A stretch of 64,000 nucleotides of DNA from Haloarcula regularis (GTDB lineage Archaea; Halobacteriota; Halobacteria; Halobacteriales; Haloarculaceae): positions 1,364,001 to 1,428,000 of the forward strand of contig NZ_CP119794.1 in NCBI RefSeq assembly GCF_029338315.1. The letters run 5' to 3'. Of the stretch, positions 9,425 through 18,520 are shown one piece after another. The notes beneath the pieces were generated by a model. It was not told where the DNA came from. It was given only the letters and a program-made list of their open reading frames with translations, and ran no database searches. The position numbers and the translations under genes were made by a program. Numbering within the stretch: the stretch's first letter is position 1; each line of letters opens with the position of its first letter.

Positions 9425-9559
9425 ACCGGCCTCCGTCAGACGGGACGTATCAACCGTTGAAATCGGATCGAACACGGCGGTTTCAGAGAGTCTCCCTTCG
9501 CATATCGGCGTCAGGAATCGGACTCAAGAGTTATTCGCCTCGCCGCCGAATAGTCGCCA

Positions 9560-9877
9560 GTGAGTCTCGCCCTCCTCGCACTCGCCTGTGGCTTCGCCGC
9601 CCTGGCCGCCGTCGTCGTCGCCCGTGACGCGGCACGCCGCGGGACCCGCTGGCTCCAGGCCGGGACCGCCGCGGGCTGTGTCGTCCTGTTCGGGTGCAGC
9701 GTGCTCGTGCTGTACGTCGACCCGCTGGCGACGCGCTACGCGCTGGTGACCGGCCGCCCCGGGAGCGCCCTCTCGCCCCGCGAACTGGTCGGCCTGTTTG
9801 CCGGCGCCGCCGCGGTACTGACGGTGACCGTCCTCGCCGCCTACGGAGCCCTGACGCGGACGCGGCGGCCGGCGTAA
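9560..9877 (+). CDS. Predicted three-helix membrane protein
   Basis: 105 residues from a GTG start, with hydrophobic segments at about 2-21, 33-53 and 76-97 and basic loops (RDAARRGTRW) and tail (TRTRRPA). There is no in-frame ATG nearby, and the GTG sits right after the intergenic region that contains an AGTTATTCG box at about 9528, so it is probably leaderless. It precedes map by 38 bases on the same strand and may share its transcript. No recognisable family. Confidence 0.68.
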   Translation: MSLALLALACGFAALAAVVVARDAARRGTRWLQAGTAAGCVVLFGCSVLVLYVDPLATRYALVTGRPGSALSPRELVGLFAGAAAVLTVTVLAAYGALTRTRRPA

Positions 9878-9915
9878 CGACAAACGCTTTCAGTCGGACC
9901 CGCTAACCCGGAGCC

Positions 9916-10812
9916 ATGAGCGATGTGGATTTCGACTCCGAGCAGTACGAGAAGTGCCGCGAGGCCGGCGAGATTCTGGCACAGGTCCGCGACGAAGCCG
10001 CAGAGCGAGTCGAGGTGGGCGTCTCCCACCTCGAAGTGGCCGAGTGGGCCGAGGACAAGATCCGCGAACTCGGCGGCGAACCCGCGTTCCCGGTCAACAT
10101 CTCCATCGACGAGGAGGCCGCCCACGCGACGCCGTCTCGCGACGACGACAGCACGTTCGGCGAGGAGATGGTCAACCTGGACATCGGCGTCCACGTCGAC
10201 GGCTGGCTGGCCGACACGGCGGTGACGGTCGACCTCTCGGGCCACGACGAACTGACCGCGGCGTCGGCGGAGGCGCTGGACGCCGCGCTCGAGGTGGCGG
10301 GCCCTGGCGTCGACGTCGGGGAGATCGGGGCGGCCGTCGAGGAGGTCATCGACGGCTACGGGTACAACCCCGTCGTCAACCTCACCGGCCACGGCCTCGG
10401 CCACTGGGAACAGCACACGTCGCCGAACATCCCGAACCGCGAGGTCTCCCAGGGCGCGACGCTGGAACCGGGGATGGTCGTCGCCATCGAACCGTTCGCC
10501 ACCGACGGCCGCGGGAAGGTCCAGGAGGGCGCCGACGAGGAGATCTTCGCCCTCGAACGGGAGGGGTCTGTCCGGAATCGACAGGCCCGACAGGTCCTCG
10601 AACAGGTCGTCGAGGAGTACAAGACGCTGCCGTTCGCCGCCCGGTGGCTCGACTCGCCGCGGGCCAGCATGGCCCTGCGACGGCTCAAGCAGGCCGACAT
10701 CGTCCACGGCTACCCCGTGCTCAAGGAGGAAGACGGGAAGTACGTCAGTCAGAAGGAACACACCGTCATCGTCACCGAGGACGGTGTGGAAGTGACGACC
10801 CGGTCGCGATAG
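9916..10812 (+). CDS. map: Methionine aminopeptidase, type II
   Basis: 298 residues, the archaeal/eukaryotic type II length. It removes the initiator Met from new proteins in the cytoplasm. The two-metal site is visible: first Asp in VNLDIGVHVDGW, second Asp in LADTAVTVDLS, His in LTGHGLGHWEQH, Glu in EPGMVVAIEPFA and the last Glu in SQKEHTVIVTEDG. The type II insert with a helical subdomain lies between the last two (about residues 210-270). A TTTCAG box sits about 25 bases before the ATG. Confidence 0.97.
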   Translation: MSDVDFDSEQYEKCREAGEILAQVRDEAAERVEVGVSHLEVAEWAEDKIRELGGEPAFPVNISIDEEAAHATPSRDDDSTFGEEMVNLDIGVHVDGWLADTAVTVDLSGHDELTAASAEALDAALEVAGPGVDVGEIGAAVEEVIDGYGYNPVVNLTGHGLGHWEQHTSPNIPNREVSQGATLEPGMVVAIEPFATDGRGKVQEGADEEIFALEREGSVRNRQARQVLEQVVEEYKTLPFAARWLDSPRASMALRRLKQADIVHGYPVLKEEDGKYVSQKEHTVIVTEDGVEVTTRSR

Positions 10813-10819
10813 GCCCCCC

Positions 10820-11023
10820 TCAGGCGTTGTTCATCCGCGTGGTCTCGGTCGTACCACAGACCAGGCACGTGCTCACCCGGTAGGGTTCCCGGGAGAAGGC
10901 GGCGTTCTCCGACTCGGTGTCGGGACTCTCGGTCAGTATCTCGACGCTGACCGCGTGCGGTGTCTCGGATCCGCAAGCCGTACAGCCTTCCTCGTGGTCG
11001 ACGCCTTGCTTCGTTGTTGCCAT
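10820..11023 (-). CDS. Haloarchaeal zinc beta-ribbon protein (DUF7835-like)
   Basis: 67 residues with two CxxC pairs: CTAC near the N terminus and CLVC near the C terminus, the layout of a zinc beta-ribbon. It ends TTRMNNA, typical of this haloarchaeal small-protein family; the DUF7835 name is from memory. The ATG at 11023 is chosen over the frame-open upstream codons because a TATTTATG box lies about 27 bases before it on the minus strand. Likely cytoplasmic; function unknown. Confidence 0.8.
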   Translation of the reverse strand: MATTKQGVDHEEGCTACGSETPHAVSVEILTESPDTESENAAFSREPYRVSTCLVCGTTETTRMNNA

Positions 11024-11198
11024 GCTACTCCCGTCTCGGGGCGAGATGTGCATAAATACCCCATTCGGTTCGCCACCGTTCAGTTCGTTTTACGGCGCTC
11101 AAGGCCGGTTTGAGGGGGATTTGGACGGGATTTCGGTGGACGGTAGGGGGGCTAGTTCGACCGTGAACGAACTGTTCGCCGGCGTGAACGGCCGACGC

Positions 11199-11206
11199 AT
11201 TTATAT
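11199..11206 (+). promoter_or_regulatory. TATA-like box upstream of the HIT gene
   Basis: ATTTATAT sits about 55 bases before the HIT-protein start; a second weaker box, GTTTAGGA, lies at about 11229, some 30 bases before the ATG. The second spacing would give a leaderless transcript and the first a short leader. Both match the haloarchaeal TATA consensus loosely. Confidence 0.45.
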
Positions 11207-11260
11207 ACCCCTATCGAACACGGCGAAGCCGTTTAGGATACCGGGCCGGACTGTCGCCAC

Positions 11261-11818
11261 ATGGACCAGGTGTTCGCACCGTGGCGAATCGAGTGGGTCG
11301 AACGCGACGAGAAGAACCCCGACGTCGATTGCGTGTTCTGTTCGTTCCGCGACGACGACGCGGACCGGGAGCACAACGTCGTCGCCCGGAGCGATCACGC
11401 CTACGTCTTGCTGAACAACTACCCGTACAACCCGGGCCACGCGATGGTCATCCCCCACACCCACACCGGCTCGTACGGCGACCTCGACGACGAGACCCTG
11501 CTGGACCACGCACACCTGAAACAGCGGACCCTCGCCGCTCTGGAGTCGGCGATGGAGCCAGACGGCTTCAACGCCGGCCTGAACCTCGGCGGTCCCGCCG
11601 CCGGCGGCTCCATCGGCGACCACCTCCACACCCACGTCGTCCCGCGCTGGGAGGGCGACACCAACTTCATGCCGGTCGTCGCCGACACCAAGGTCGTCGT
11701 CGAAGCGGTCGCGGACACCTACGACCGCCTCCACGAGGCGTTCGCCGAGCAGGACGGGACCATCCTGCCCGGCCCCGATACCGCTGTCCGGGTCGAGACG
11801 CCCCCGAAGGGTCTTTGA
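11261..11818 (+). CDS. HIT-family nucleotide hydrolase/transferase
   Basis: 185 residues, with the histidine triad in GDHLHTHVVPRW (His-x-His-x-His) and upstream segments typical of Ap4A-hydrolase-like HIT proteins (CVFC near the start, LLNNYPYNPGHAMVIPHTH). The two cysteines in CVFC suggest a zinc site with later His residues. The enzyme probably cleaves dinucleoside polyphosphates or AMP conjugates in the cytoplasm. The ATG at 11261 starts MDQVFAPWRIEW, the conserved N terminus. A CDF transporter gene follows 24 bases later, perhaps co-transcribed. Confidence 0.93.
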   Translation: MDQVFAPWRIEWVERDEKNPDVDCVFCSFRDDDADREHNVVARSDHAYVLLNNYPYNPGHAMVIPHTHTGSYGDLDDETLLDHAHLKQRTLAALESAMEPDGFNAGLNLGGPAAGGSIGDHLHTHVVPRWEGDTNFMPVVADTKVVVEAVADTYDRLHEAFAEQDGTILPGPDTAVRVETPPKGL

Positions 11819-11842
11819 CTCCCCCCTGTTACCTCCGGATAG

Positions 11843-12754
11843 ATGTCGCGCCGTAGCACCCTCCGGCGGGTCGGCCTCCTGGTGCTCGCGGTCAACCTGA
11901 CGCTCGTCGTCCTGAAAGGCGTCGTCTGGCTGGCCTCCGGGAGCCTCGCCGTCCAGTCCGAGGCGGTCAACAGCGCGGCCGACACGGCCTACTCGCTGGT
12001 CATCGTCGCCGGCCTCTACCTGACGACCCAGCCGCCGGACTTCGAACACCCCCACGGCCACGAGCGCATCGAGCCGTTCGTCTCGCTGTTCGTCGCGGCG
12101 GGCATCTTCGTCGCCGGCGGCGTCGTCCTCTGGCAGGCCGGCAGTGCCCTCCTGACGGGGAACGTCAGCGTGACGAGCGGGCCCGCCGCGGTGGGCGTCC
12201 TCCTCCTCTCGGCGGCCGCGAAGTACGGCCTCTACCGCTACTGTCTCGCGGCCGGCCGGGAGCGCAACTCCCCGGCGCTGGTCGCGACGGCCAAGGACAA
12301 CCGCAACGATATCCTCACCGCGGGGGCGGCGCTCGTCGGCGTGGCCGGGGCCTTACTCGGCTTCCCCGTCGCCGACCCGCTGGCAGCCATCGTCGTCGCC
12401 GTCGGCATCCTCTATACCGGCGTCGACGTGGTCCGGGACAACGTGACGTATCTCGTCGGCGGTGCACCACCCGAGGAACTCCGCCGGGAGATTCTGAACC
12501 GGGCGCTGGCCCACCCCGACGTCGAAGGGGCCCACGACGTCATCGCCCACTACGTCGGCCCGGAGATCGACGTGAGCCTCCACATCGAGGTCGAGGGCGA
12601 GCGGACGCTGAACGAGGCCCACGACATCGAGACGGCCGTCATCCAGTCGGTCAGGGACTTGCCGGAGGTCGACGACGTCTTCGTCCACGTCGACCCCAAG
12701 GAGCTCGGTGAGTGGAAGGACGACGACGAGGTCGAACGGCTCGCGGACTGGTAG
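11843..12754 (+). CDS. Cation diffusion facilitator (CDF) family transporter
   Basis: 303 residues: six predicted membrane helices to about residue 205, then the cytoplasmic ferredoxin-like domain (LNRALAHPDVEGAHDVIAHY...VDDVFVHVDP). Helix II reads SEAVNSAADTAYSL, so the common HxxxD metal site is NxxxD here, and helix V has AKDNRNDILTAG. A HPHGHERIEPF loop after helix II is conserved. The sequence most resembles the SLC30A9-like branch. CDF proteins export Zn, Mn, Fe or Co in exchange for protons. The altered helix II residue makes the metal uncertain. Confidence 0.92.
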   Translation: MSRRSTLRRVGLLVLAVNLTLVVLKGVVWLASGSLAVQSEAVNSAADTAYSLVIVAGLYLTTQPPDFEHPHGHERIEPFVSLFVAAGIFVAGGVVLWQAGSALLTGNVSVTSGPAAVGVLLLSAAAKYGLYRYCLAAGRERNSPALVATAKDNRNDILTAGAALVGVAGALLGFPVADPLAAIVVAVGILYTGVDVVRDNVTYLVGGAPPEELRREILNRALAHPDVEGAHDVIAHYVGPEIDVSLHIEVEGERTLNEAHDIETAVIQSVRDLPEVDDVFVHVDPKELGEWKDDDEVERLADW

Positions 12755-12758
12755 CGGC

Positions 12759-14042
12759 TCAGTCGGCGAGTCGCGCCCGGGAGAGCGGTTCGCCGAAGGC
12801 GTAGACGGTGTTGTGGCTCGTAATCTCCACGTCGACGACGTCGCCGACCGCCAGACCGCGGTCCTCGGCGTCGGCGACGACGACCTGGCGGTAGGCCTCG
12901 TCGTAGCCCACGAGCGACGCCTCGGTGCCGTCCTCGACCAGCAGGACCGACGACGTCCGGCCGACCATCTCCTCGTAGGCCTGCCCGGTCAGGTCCATCT
13001 TCAATTCGGTCATCGCCTTCGAGCGGTCCTTCTTCGTCTGGCCGCCCAGCCCCTTCATCTCGGCGGCGTCGGTGCCGGGCCGCTTCGAGAAGCGCGTGAC
13101 GTTGATCTTCTCGGGGCTGGTCGCCCGGAGCAGGTCCATCGACTGGTCGTGGTCGTCGGGGTCCTCGGTCGGGAAGCCGACGATGAAATCCGTCGAGAGC
13201 GTCCAGTAGTCCAGCGCGTCGTCGAACGCCTCGACGACCTCCAGGTACTCGCAGACGTCGTGCTGGCGGCGCATGTCCGCGAGTACGTCGTCGCTCCCGG
13301 ACTGCACGGGCGCGTGGATGAAGTTGTACAGCTCGTCGTGTTCGGCGAAGACGGCCGCGAGCTCCTCGCGAACGCCGTGCAGTCCCTTCGGGTTCGCCAT
13401 CCCGACGCGAACCCGGAACTCGCCGTCGATCTCGGTGCAGATTCGGTCCAATAGTTCGGGCAGGAGGCTCGTCCCCTGATTGGTGTCCCAGCCGTAGACG
13501 CCGGTGTCCTGGCCGGTGATGCGCAGTTCCTTCGCGCCGGCGTGGACCAGCGCGCGGGCCTTCTCGACGTTCTCCTCGACGCTGGGTGAGTCGATGCGGC
13601 CGGTCGCCTGCTTGGTGATGCAGTAGGAGCAGTCGCTCATGCAGCCGCGGGCGATGGGGAGGATGCCGACCACCCCGTTCAGCACCGTCTCGGTGTCGGG
13701 CGTCACGGTCGGACACTCGCCGTTGAGCACGTGCTGGGGCACGTCGTCCCAGTGGAGCACCTCGGCGTCGACGCCGGCCGCGTGGAACTGCTCGCCCTGG
13801 GCGAGGGCCATACACCCCGTTATCACGAGGTCGGCGGGCGTCTCCGCGTCGAGTTCCCTGGCTCGCTCGAGCATGTTGCGCTCCGTCTTCTCGAGGACCG
13901 TGCAGGTGTTGAGGATGGCCACGTCCGCCGATTCGGGGCCCTCGGCGGGGTGGTGCCCCCCCTCGCGGAGCGCCTGCTCGATCTGCTGGGTCTCCCCCCG
14001 GTTGGAGGTACACCCGTACGTCTCGATGTGGTAGCGAGCCAT
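12759..14042 (-). CDS. tRNA methylthiotransferase, MiaB/MtaB family radical SAM enzyme
   Basis: 427 residues with the full family plan. The N-terminal UPF0004 domain has three Cys (YGCTSN, LNTCTV, ITGCMA) for one Fe4S4 cluster; the radical SAM core has the CMSDCSYC cluster motif after GILPIARG; the C-terminal TRAM domain is about 365-427. Archaeal members of this e-MtaB/CDKAL1 branch make ms2t6A at position 37 of tRNAs that read ANN codons. Its stop lies a few bases beyond the convergent CDF gene. Assignment to the archaeal MtaB-like branch rather than MiaB or RimO follows from the organism and the GQDTGVYGWD segment. Confidence 0.94.
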   Translation of the reverse strand: MARYHIETYGCTSNRGETQQIEQALREGGHHPAEGPESADVAILNTCTVLEKTERNMLERARELDAETPADLVITGCMALAQGEQFHAAGVDAEVLHWDDVPQHVLNGECPTVTPDTETVLNGVVGILPIARGCMSDCSYCITKQATGRIDSPSVEENVEKARALVHAGAKELRITGQDTGVYGWDTNQGTSLLPELLDRICTEIDGEFRVRVGMANPKGLHGVREELAAVFAEHDELYNFIHAPVQSGSDDVLADMRRQHDVCEYLEVVEAFDDALDYWTLSTDFIVGFPTEDPDDHDQSMDLLRATSPEKINVTRFSKRPGTDAAEMKGLGGQTKKDRSKAMTELKMDLTGQAYEEMVGRTSSVLLVEDGTEASLVGYDEAYRQVVVADAEDRGLAVGDVVDVEITSHNTVYAFGEPLSRARLAD

Positions 14043-14101
14043 CTGCGGTCACCCGACAGTTCGTGCCGGGAGCAAAAAGGGCGACGGTTGGCCCCGTCCG
14101 G

Positions 14102-14755
14102 TCACGCCCCGTCGGTTCCCTCGCTGCCGCGCTGGTCGCGCCACTCCTCGACGATGACGTCGCCGCTCGAGGCACCGATGCGTTCGGCCCCGGCCTCGAA
14201 CAGCGCCTCGGCCTGGGCCCACGACCCGACGCCGCCGCTGGCTTTCACCGGGCGGTACTGGCTCAGTATCTCGACGTCGTGGACGGTGGCGCCGCCCTCG
14301 CTGAACCCGGTGGCCGTCTTGCAGAAGTCGGCGTTCGCCTCGGCGACGAGCGCGCCCACGCGATGGAGTTCCGCGTCGGTCAACAGCGGCGCCTCGACGA
14401 TGACCTTCACCGGGACGGGGACGGCCGCGACCACCTCGGCGACGTGGTCGCGGACGGCGTCGTCCGCACCGGCTTTCAGCAGGCCGACGTTACACACCAC
14501 GTCGAGCTCGTCGGCCCCGTCGTCCCAGGCCTGCTGGGCGGCCCGGCAGACCGGGGCCGTCGCACCCTGGCCGTGTGGGAAGTCGAGCACCGTCACGAGC
14601 GGGACGTTCGCGTACTCGTCGGCGAGCGGAACGTAACACGGGGGGACGCACGCTCGCATGCCGTGGCGAACCGCCGCGTCCAGGCAGGCCCGCACGTCGT
14701 CGGGCGTCGTCGTCGGTCCGAGGACGGTGTGCTCGATGCGCTCGGGGACGTCCAT
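14102..14755 (-). CDS. deoC: Deoxyribose-phosphate aldolase
   Basis: 217 residues, the length of short archaeal DERAs. It cleaves 2-deoxyribose 5-phosphate to acetaldehyde and glyceraldehyde 3-phosphate. The Schiff-base Lys is in DFCKTATGF and the second active-site Lys in PVKASGGV. The start MDVPERIEHTVLGP at 14755 matches the family's N terminus; the upstream open codons are antisense to the DUF63 gene. It is near a nucleoside phosphorylase gene (16257), which fits a nucleoside salvage role. Confidence 0.96.
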   Translation of the reverse strand: MDVPERIEHTVLGPTTTPDDVRACLDAAVRHGMRACVPPCYVPLADEYANVPLVTVLDFPHGQGATAPVCRAAQQAWDDGADELDVVCNVGLLKAGADDAVRDHVAEVVAAVPVPVKVIVEAPLLTDAELHRVGALVAEANADFCKTATGFSEGGATVHDVEILSQYRPVKASGGVGSWAQAEALFEAGAERIGASSGDVIVEEWRDQRGSEGTDGA

Positions 14756-14845
14756 GGGGGCTAGACACCGGGCCAGCACGTAAACGTCCCGACGAGCACG
14801 CCGTCTCCGGAAAGTTTTCCCCCCTCCGGGTCCGCGTGGAGAACG

Positions 14846-15682
14846 ATGATACTGCCTACGGGGTTCGGACTCCCGCCGTTGCTGTATCTCCTCGTGCTCG
14901 TCGGCGGGACGGTGCTGGTCGGGTCGCTCCTGTGGGCGCTGGAACCGCCTATCGATCAGCGCACGGTCGTCGCCCTCGCGCCGTGGATGGCCATCGGCGG
15001 GGTGCTCCACGCGTTCAACCAGCGCCCCATCGCGGCCTACGACGCCGCCGTCCAGCCGCTGTTTGGCACGCCGGCGGTGTACATGACGACGTTCATCACC
15101 GTCGGGCTGACCTGGGTCGTCCTCTCGCTGGTGGGCGTCCAGCGCGGGTCGGCGAGGAACATCAGCCGTAACCTGGGCCTAGTCGGGACGGGCGTCCTGA
15201 CGGTGCTGCTGGTCATCGCCATCGCGATGGCGGTGCAGTCGGACCGCCTGAGCGTCGTCTGGCCGACGGCCTCCGTCGTCGTCGCCGCCATCGTCTCGCT
15301 GGTGACGGTGGCCGTCGTCGCGTTCTGGCGGACGCCGGTCTTCGTCCGCACGCGCTACGCCGCTCCGGTGGTCGTGTTCGCACACGCGCTCGACGGGGTC
15401 TCGACGGCCGTTGGGACGGACATCCTCGGCATCGGCGAGCGCTCGCCGCTCCCGAGGGAGATCATGGAGTTCGCCGGGGCGCTCCCGACGGCCCCCGTCT
15501 TCGGGTCGGGGTGGCTCTTCATCCTCGTCAAACTGCTCGTCGCCGTGGCCGTGGTCGTCCTGATGCACCAGTATCTCGAGGACGAACCGGCCGAGGCGAG
15601 CCTGCTGATCTCCTTCGTCGCCGCCGTCGGCCTCGGCCCGGCGAGTAACAACGTGGTGCTGTTCCTCTTTCTCCCCCAATAA
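14846..15682 (+). CDS. DUF63 family membrane protein
   Basis: 278 residues with about eight hydrophobic helices. The segment WMAIGGVLHAFNQRPIAAYDA near residue 50 and ALDGVSTAVGTDILGIGERSPLPR in the second half are the polar conserved parts of the archaeal DUF63 family, which has no known function. It sits in a run of plus-strand genes with a further membrane protein and a nucleoside phosphorylase. It is divergent from deoC, with 90 bases between them. Confidence 0.85.
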   Translation: MILPTGFGLPPLLYLLVLVGGTVLVGSLLWALEPPIDQRTVVALAPWMAIGGVLHAFNQRPIAAYDAAVQPLFGTPAVYMTTFITVGLTWVVLSLVGVQRGSARNISRNLGLVGTGVLTVLLVIAIAMAVQSDRLSVVWPTASVVVAAIVSLVTVAVVAFWRTPVFVRTRYAAPVVVFAHALDGVSTAVGTDILGIGERSPLPREIMEFAGALPTAPVFGSGWLFILVKLLVAVAVVVLMHQYLEDEPAEASLLISFVAAVGLGPASNNVVLFLFLPQ

Positions 15683-15727
15683 GGCGGGTTCAAAACGCTC
15701 TTTGCCCCCCCTGCCGACGCGGTAGGT

Positions 15728-16210
15728 ATGCTCACCCTCTCGCTGGGCCAGTGGGTCGTGGTCTGTCTGCTCTCGGGGTTCGTCGCGGCGGTGCTGATGA
15801 ACGTCCCGATGGTCGTCCAGCCCGAGGGGTACCTCCCCGCCTACGTCGCCGCCGCCGGCCTGACCGGCTCCGACCCGACGGAGGTCAGTCAGGTGTTCGC
15901 CGTCGCCGTCCACCACGTCACCGGGACGGTGGCGACCCTGCTGTACGGCGCCGTCGTGCTGGTCCTCTCGCTCGTCCTCCCGACGGTCGCCTCGCTGAAC
16001 GGCGTCCCGGCGATTCCGCACCTGGTCGGCGCCACCGGCCTCGTGCTGTTCGTCTTTTACTTCTTCGAGCGAGTGGCGATGCCCCGTGCCGGCGGCCGAC
16101 TGGACGCCGACCGGGAACGGATCGTCCAGCAGTGGGCGCTGTCGTCGTTCATCTACGGCGTGACGGTTGCGCTGCTCGTCCCGGTGACGGTCGATCTGCT
16201 GGGGCTGTAG
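15728..16210 (+). CDS. Predicted four-helix membrane protein
   Basis: 160 residues with hydrophobic segments at about 8-28, 58-83, 92-115 and 137-158. It has a conserved-looking loop (PMVVQPEGYLPAYVAAAG) after helix one and an amphipathic, acidic loop before the last helix. A CTCTTTGCC box lies about 30 bases before the ATG. It is transcribed in the same direction as the DUF63 gene 45 bases upstream. I do not recognise the family. Confidence 0.75.
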   Translation: MLTLSLGQWVVVCLLSGFVAAVLMNVPMVVQPEGYLPAYVAAAGLTGSDPTEVSQVFAVAVHHVTGTVATLLYGAVVLVLSLVLPTVASLNGVPAIPHLVGATGLVLFVFYFFERVAMPRAGGRLDADRERIVQQWALSSFIYGVTVALLVPVTVDLLGL

Positions 16211-16256
16211 CCGCGAATCCCCGCCGACTTTGAGGGGGCCGGCCGAACTCCGCCAC

Positions 16257-16982
16257 ATGGCCAAACAGCCCCACCTGCTCGTCGAACCGGGCGACCTGAA
16301 CGACGTCGCGCTCGTCCCCGGCGACCCCGGGCGCGTCGACCGCATCGCCGCCCACTGCGAGGACAGCGAGACGGTCACCCAGAACCGCGAGTACAAGCTC
16401 GTCAACGCCACCTACGAGGGGCGCGACCTGACCATCTGCTCGACCGGCATCGGGTCGCCCTCGGCGGCTATCGCCGTCGAGGAACTCGCGGCCGTCGGCG
16501 TCGAGACGCTCATCCGCGTCGGCACGACCGGCGCGCTGCAGGAAGGCATCGAGATCGGCGACATGGTCGTCGCCACCGGCGCTGCCAAAGACGAGGGGAC
16601 GACGAAACGATACGAGTCCGAGACCGTGCCGGCGGTGCCGGACTACGCGGTGCTCTCGGCGCTCGTCGACGCCGCCGAGGCCAACGGCGAGGACGTCCAC
16701 GTCGGCCCCGTCGCCACCGACGACGCGTTCTACGCCGAGACCGACGAATACGTCGCGGACTGGGAGGCCGCCGGGCTCCTCGCGGTGGAGATGGAGGCCG
16801 CCGCGCTCTTCTCGCTGGCCCGCCGGAAGGGGCTCCGCGCGGGCGCCATCTGCACCGTCGACGGGAACCTCGTCGAGGGGACCCAGAAGGGCGAGACCGA
16901 GGCCGACGAGCTGCCCGAGAAGGCGAAGGACAACGTCGAGCGGGCCATCGAGCTCGGCCTGAGCGCCGCAGCGTCGCTGTGA
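16257..16982 (+). CDS. udp: Nucleoside phosphorylase (uridine phosphorylase type)
   Basis: 241 residues of the PNP/UDP family. Visible signatures: the phosphate-binding start LVPGDPGRVDRIA, STGIGSPSAAIAVEEL, RVGTTGALQ, and the ribose-binding EMEAAALFSLA. It splits nucleosides with phosphate into base and ribose 1-phosphate. The start MAKQPHLL at 16257 is chosen; nine further upstream codons in frame are not family-like. Haloarchaea use such enzymes in the pentose bisphosphate route of nucleoside breakdown. The base preference (uridine versus others) is from similarity only. Confidence 0.9.
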   Translation: MAKQPHLLVEPGDLNDVALVPGDPGRVDRIAAHCEDSETVTQNREYKLVNATYEGRDLTICSTGIGSPSAAIAVEELAAVGVETLIRVGTTGALQEGIEIGDMVVATGAAKDEGTTKRYESETVPAVPDYAVLSALVDAAEANGEDVHVGPVATDDAFYAETDEYVADWEAAGLLAVEMEAAALFSLARRKGLRAGAICTVDGNLVEGTQKGETEADELPEKAKDNVERAIELGLSAAASL

Positions 16983-17030
16983 CCGCCCGCCGCCGGTGCG
17001 TTTAACCGACGCTCGCCCCTTCGACGGGAT

Positions 17031-18515
17031 ATGCTCGACCGAATCGCCGAGCGGGTCCGCCTCGTCGCAGCGCGGGTCCGGCGATTCGAACGGCGCGAGC
17101 TCCGGGATCTGCGGCGGTGGCTCGAGCGGACCGACCACCTCGTCCATCTCTCGGTACTGGTGTTCGTCCCGTTGCTCATCTGGGTTGTCACCGCCGTGGC
17201 CAACGCCGTCCCGTCGCTGAGCTTTCTGCTCTTCCCGCCGCTCGCGGCCGGCACCTTCACGCTGTTCGTCGACCCGCACGGCAAGTACTCGAACCCGGGG
17301 CAGTTCGTCGCCGGGTTGACCATCGGGGCCGCCTGCGGGTTGGCGGCGCTGTGGCTGTCGGGCGCCGTGCTGACGACCGCAACCGGCACCTTCCAGGTCA
17401 ACGCGACCGCCGCTGCCTTCGCCGTCTTCGCCACTGGCGCGATTACGTGGCCGCTGGACATCGAGGAACCGTCGGCCCACGCGACGGCGTTGCTGACGCT
17501 GCTCGTCGGCCCCGACCAGCGCCTCGCGTTCCTGGGCAGCATCTTTCTCGCGAGCTCGCTCGTGGCCGGCGTCTTCGTCGTCTGGCGCGACCAGTTCTAC
17601 GACCGCCGCGCCACCTACATCTACGAGTCGACCCAAGGCGACGACCGGGTTCTCGTCCCGATGCGCGGGGATCACGCCGGCCGGACGGCGATGCTCGGGG
17701 CGCGACTCGCCGCCGCCCACGAGGCGGGCAAGGTGGTCCTGCTGGACCTCGTCTCGAATACGGCGGCCGCCGAGGCCGAACGCTCGCTGCTCGAGACCGC
17801 CGACGAGACGCCCCAACACGACGGCGGCCACGCCCTGGACCCGACCGGCGGCGACACGCCGGGCAGTCTCACGGGCGCGGACAACCTCAAGGCCCAGGTC
17901 GACTGGCTCGAGACCCACGCCGCGCGGATCGAGACACAGGTGGGGGTCCCCTGTCAGGTGGCCGTCGCCGTCGACACGGGCACGCCCGCCGCGACGGCGA
18001 TCCAGACGGCCGAGGAGGCGAACTGCGACCTGGTCGTCGCGCCCTACGAGAGCGAGCACGGCGCCCTCTCTCCCTTCCTCCGTCGCCTGTTCCGGGCCGA
18101 GCTAGACGTCGTCGTGCACCGCTCGCGGAGCGAGCGGACCCGCTGGAAGGACGTCCTCGTCCCCGTCCGGCGGGCCAGCGACGTCGCCAACCGGATGGTG
18201 GACTTCGCGACGCGGCTGGCGGGCAAGAGTGGGCGAGTGGCCGTCGGCACGTGCATCGGCGACCGGGACGACAGGCGACGGGCCGAGGAGATGCTGGCGA
18301 GCCTCGTCGACCCCTTCGACGGCGACATCGAGACGCGGGTCAGTCGCGCGACCATCACCGACTTCCTCTCGTCGACCGGGAGAGCGTACGACCTGGTCGT
18401 CATCGGCGCCAGTCAGGACCGCAGCGCAGCCTCGCGGTTCGTCTCGCCGCCGACCTTCGAGCGCCTCGAGGACGTCGAGACGGACGTGGCCATCGTCGAC
18501 AGCGGCCACGCGTAG
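17031..18515 (+). CDS. HPP-type membrane protein fused to tandem universal stress domains
   Basis: 494 residues. After an Arg-rich N-terminal helix come about four membrane helices (45-190) with the HPP-like motifs FLLFPPLAAGTFTLFVDPHGKYSNP and ITWPLDIEEPSAHATALL. Then two cytoplasmic UspA-like domains follow, about 205-360 (RVLVPMRGDHAGRTAMLGARLAAAH...) and 370-494 (KDVLVPVRRASDVANRMVDFATRLA...). It is a membrane-anchored sensor or transporter accessory, and the USP domains probably bind nucleotide. It is followed by a K+ channel gene on the other strand, which places it in an ion/stress cluster. The exact function is unknown. Confidence 0.82.
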   Translation: MLDRIAERVRLVAARVRRFERRELRDLRRWLERTDHLVHLSVLVFVPLLIWVVTAVANAVPSLSFLLFPPLAAGTFTLFVDPHGKYSNPGQFVAGLTIGAACGLAALWLSGAVLTTATGTFQVNATAAAFAVFATGAITWPLDIEEPSAHATALLTLLVGPDQRLAFLGSIFLASSLVAGVFVVWRDQFYDRRATYIYESTQGDDRVLVPMRGDHAGRTAMLGARLAAAHEAGKVVLLDLVSNTAAAEAERSLLETADETPQHDGGHALDPTGGDTPGSLTGADNLKAQVDWLETHAARIETQVGVPCQVAVAVDTGTPAATAIQTAEEANCDLVVAPYESEHGALSPFLRRLFRAELDVVVHRSRSERTRWKDVLVPVRRASDVANRMVDFATRLAGKSGRVAVGTCIGDRDDRRRAEEMLASLVDPFDGDIETRVSRATITDFLSSTGRAYDLVVIGASQDRSAASRFVSPPTFERLEDVETDVAIVDSGHA

Positions 18516-18520
18516 GCGAC

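Noticed and set aside
8339..9475. Upstream extension of icd on the minus strand (about 380 residues)
   Set aside because: It is the antisense of the asparaginase-like gene; icd homologues start at MGYDYDK (8338).
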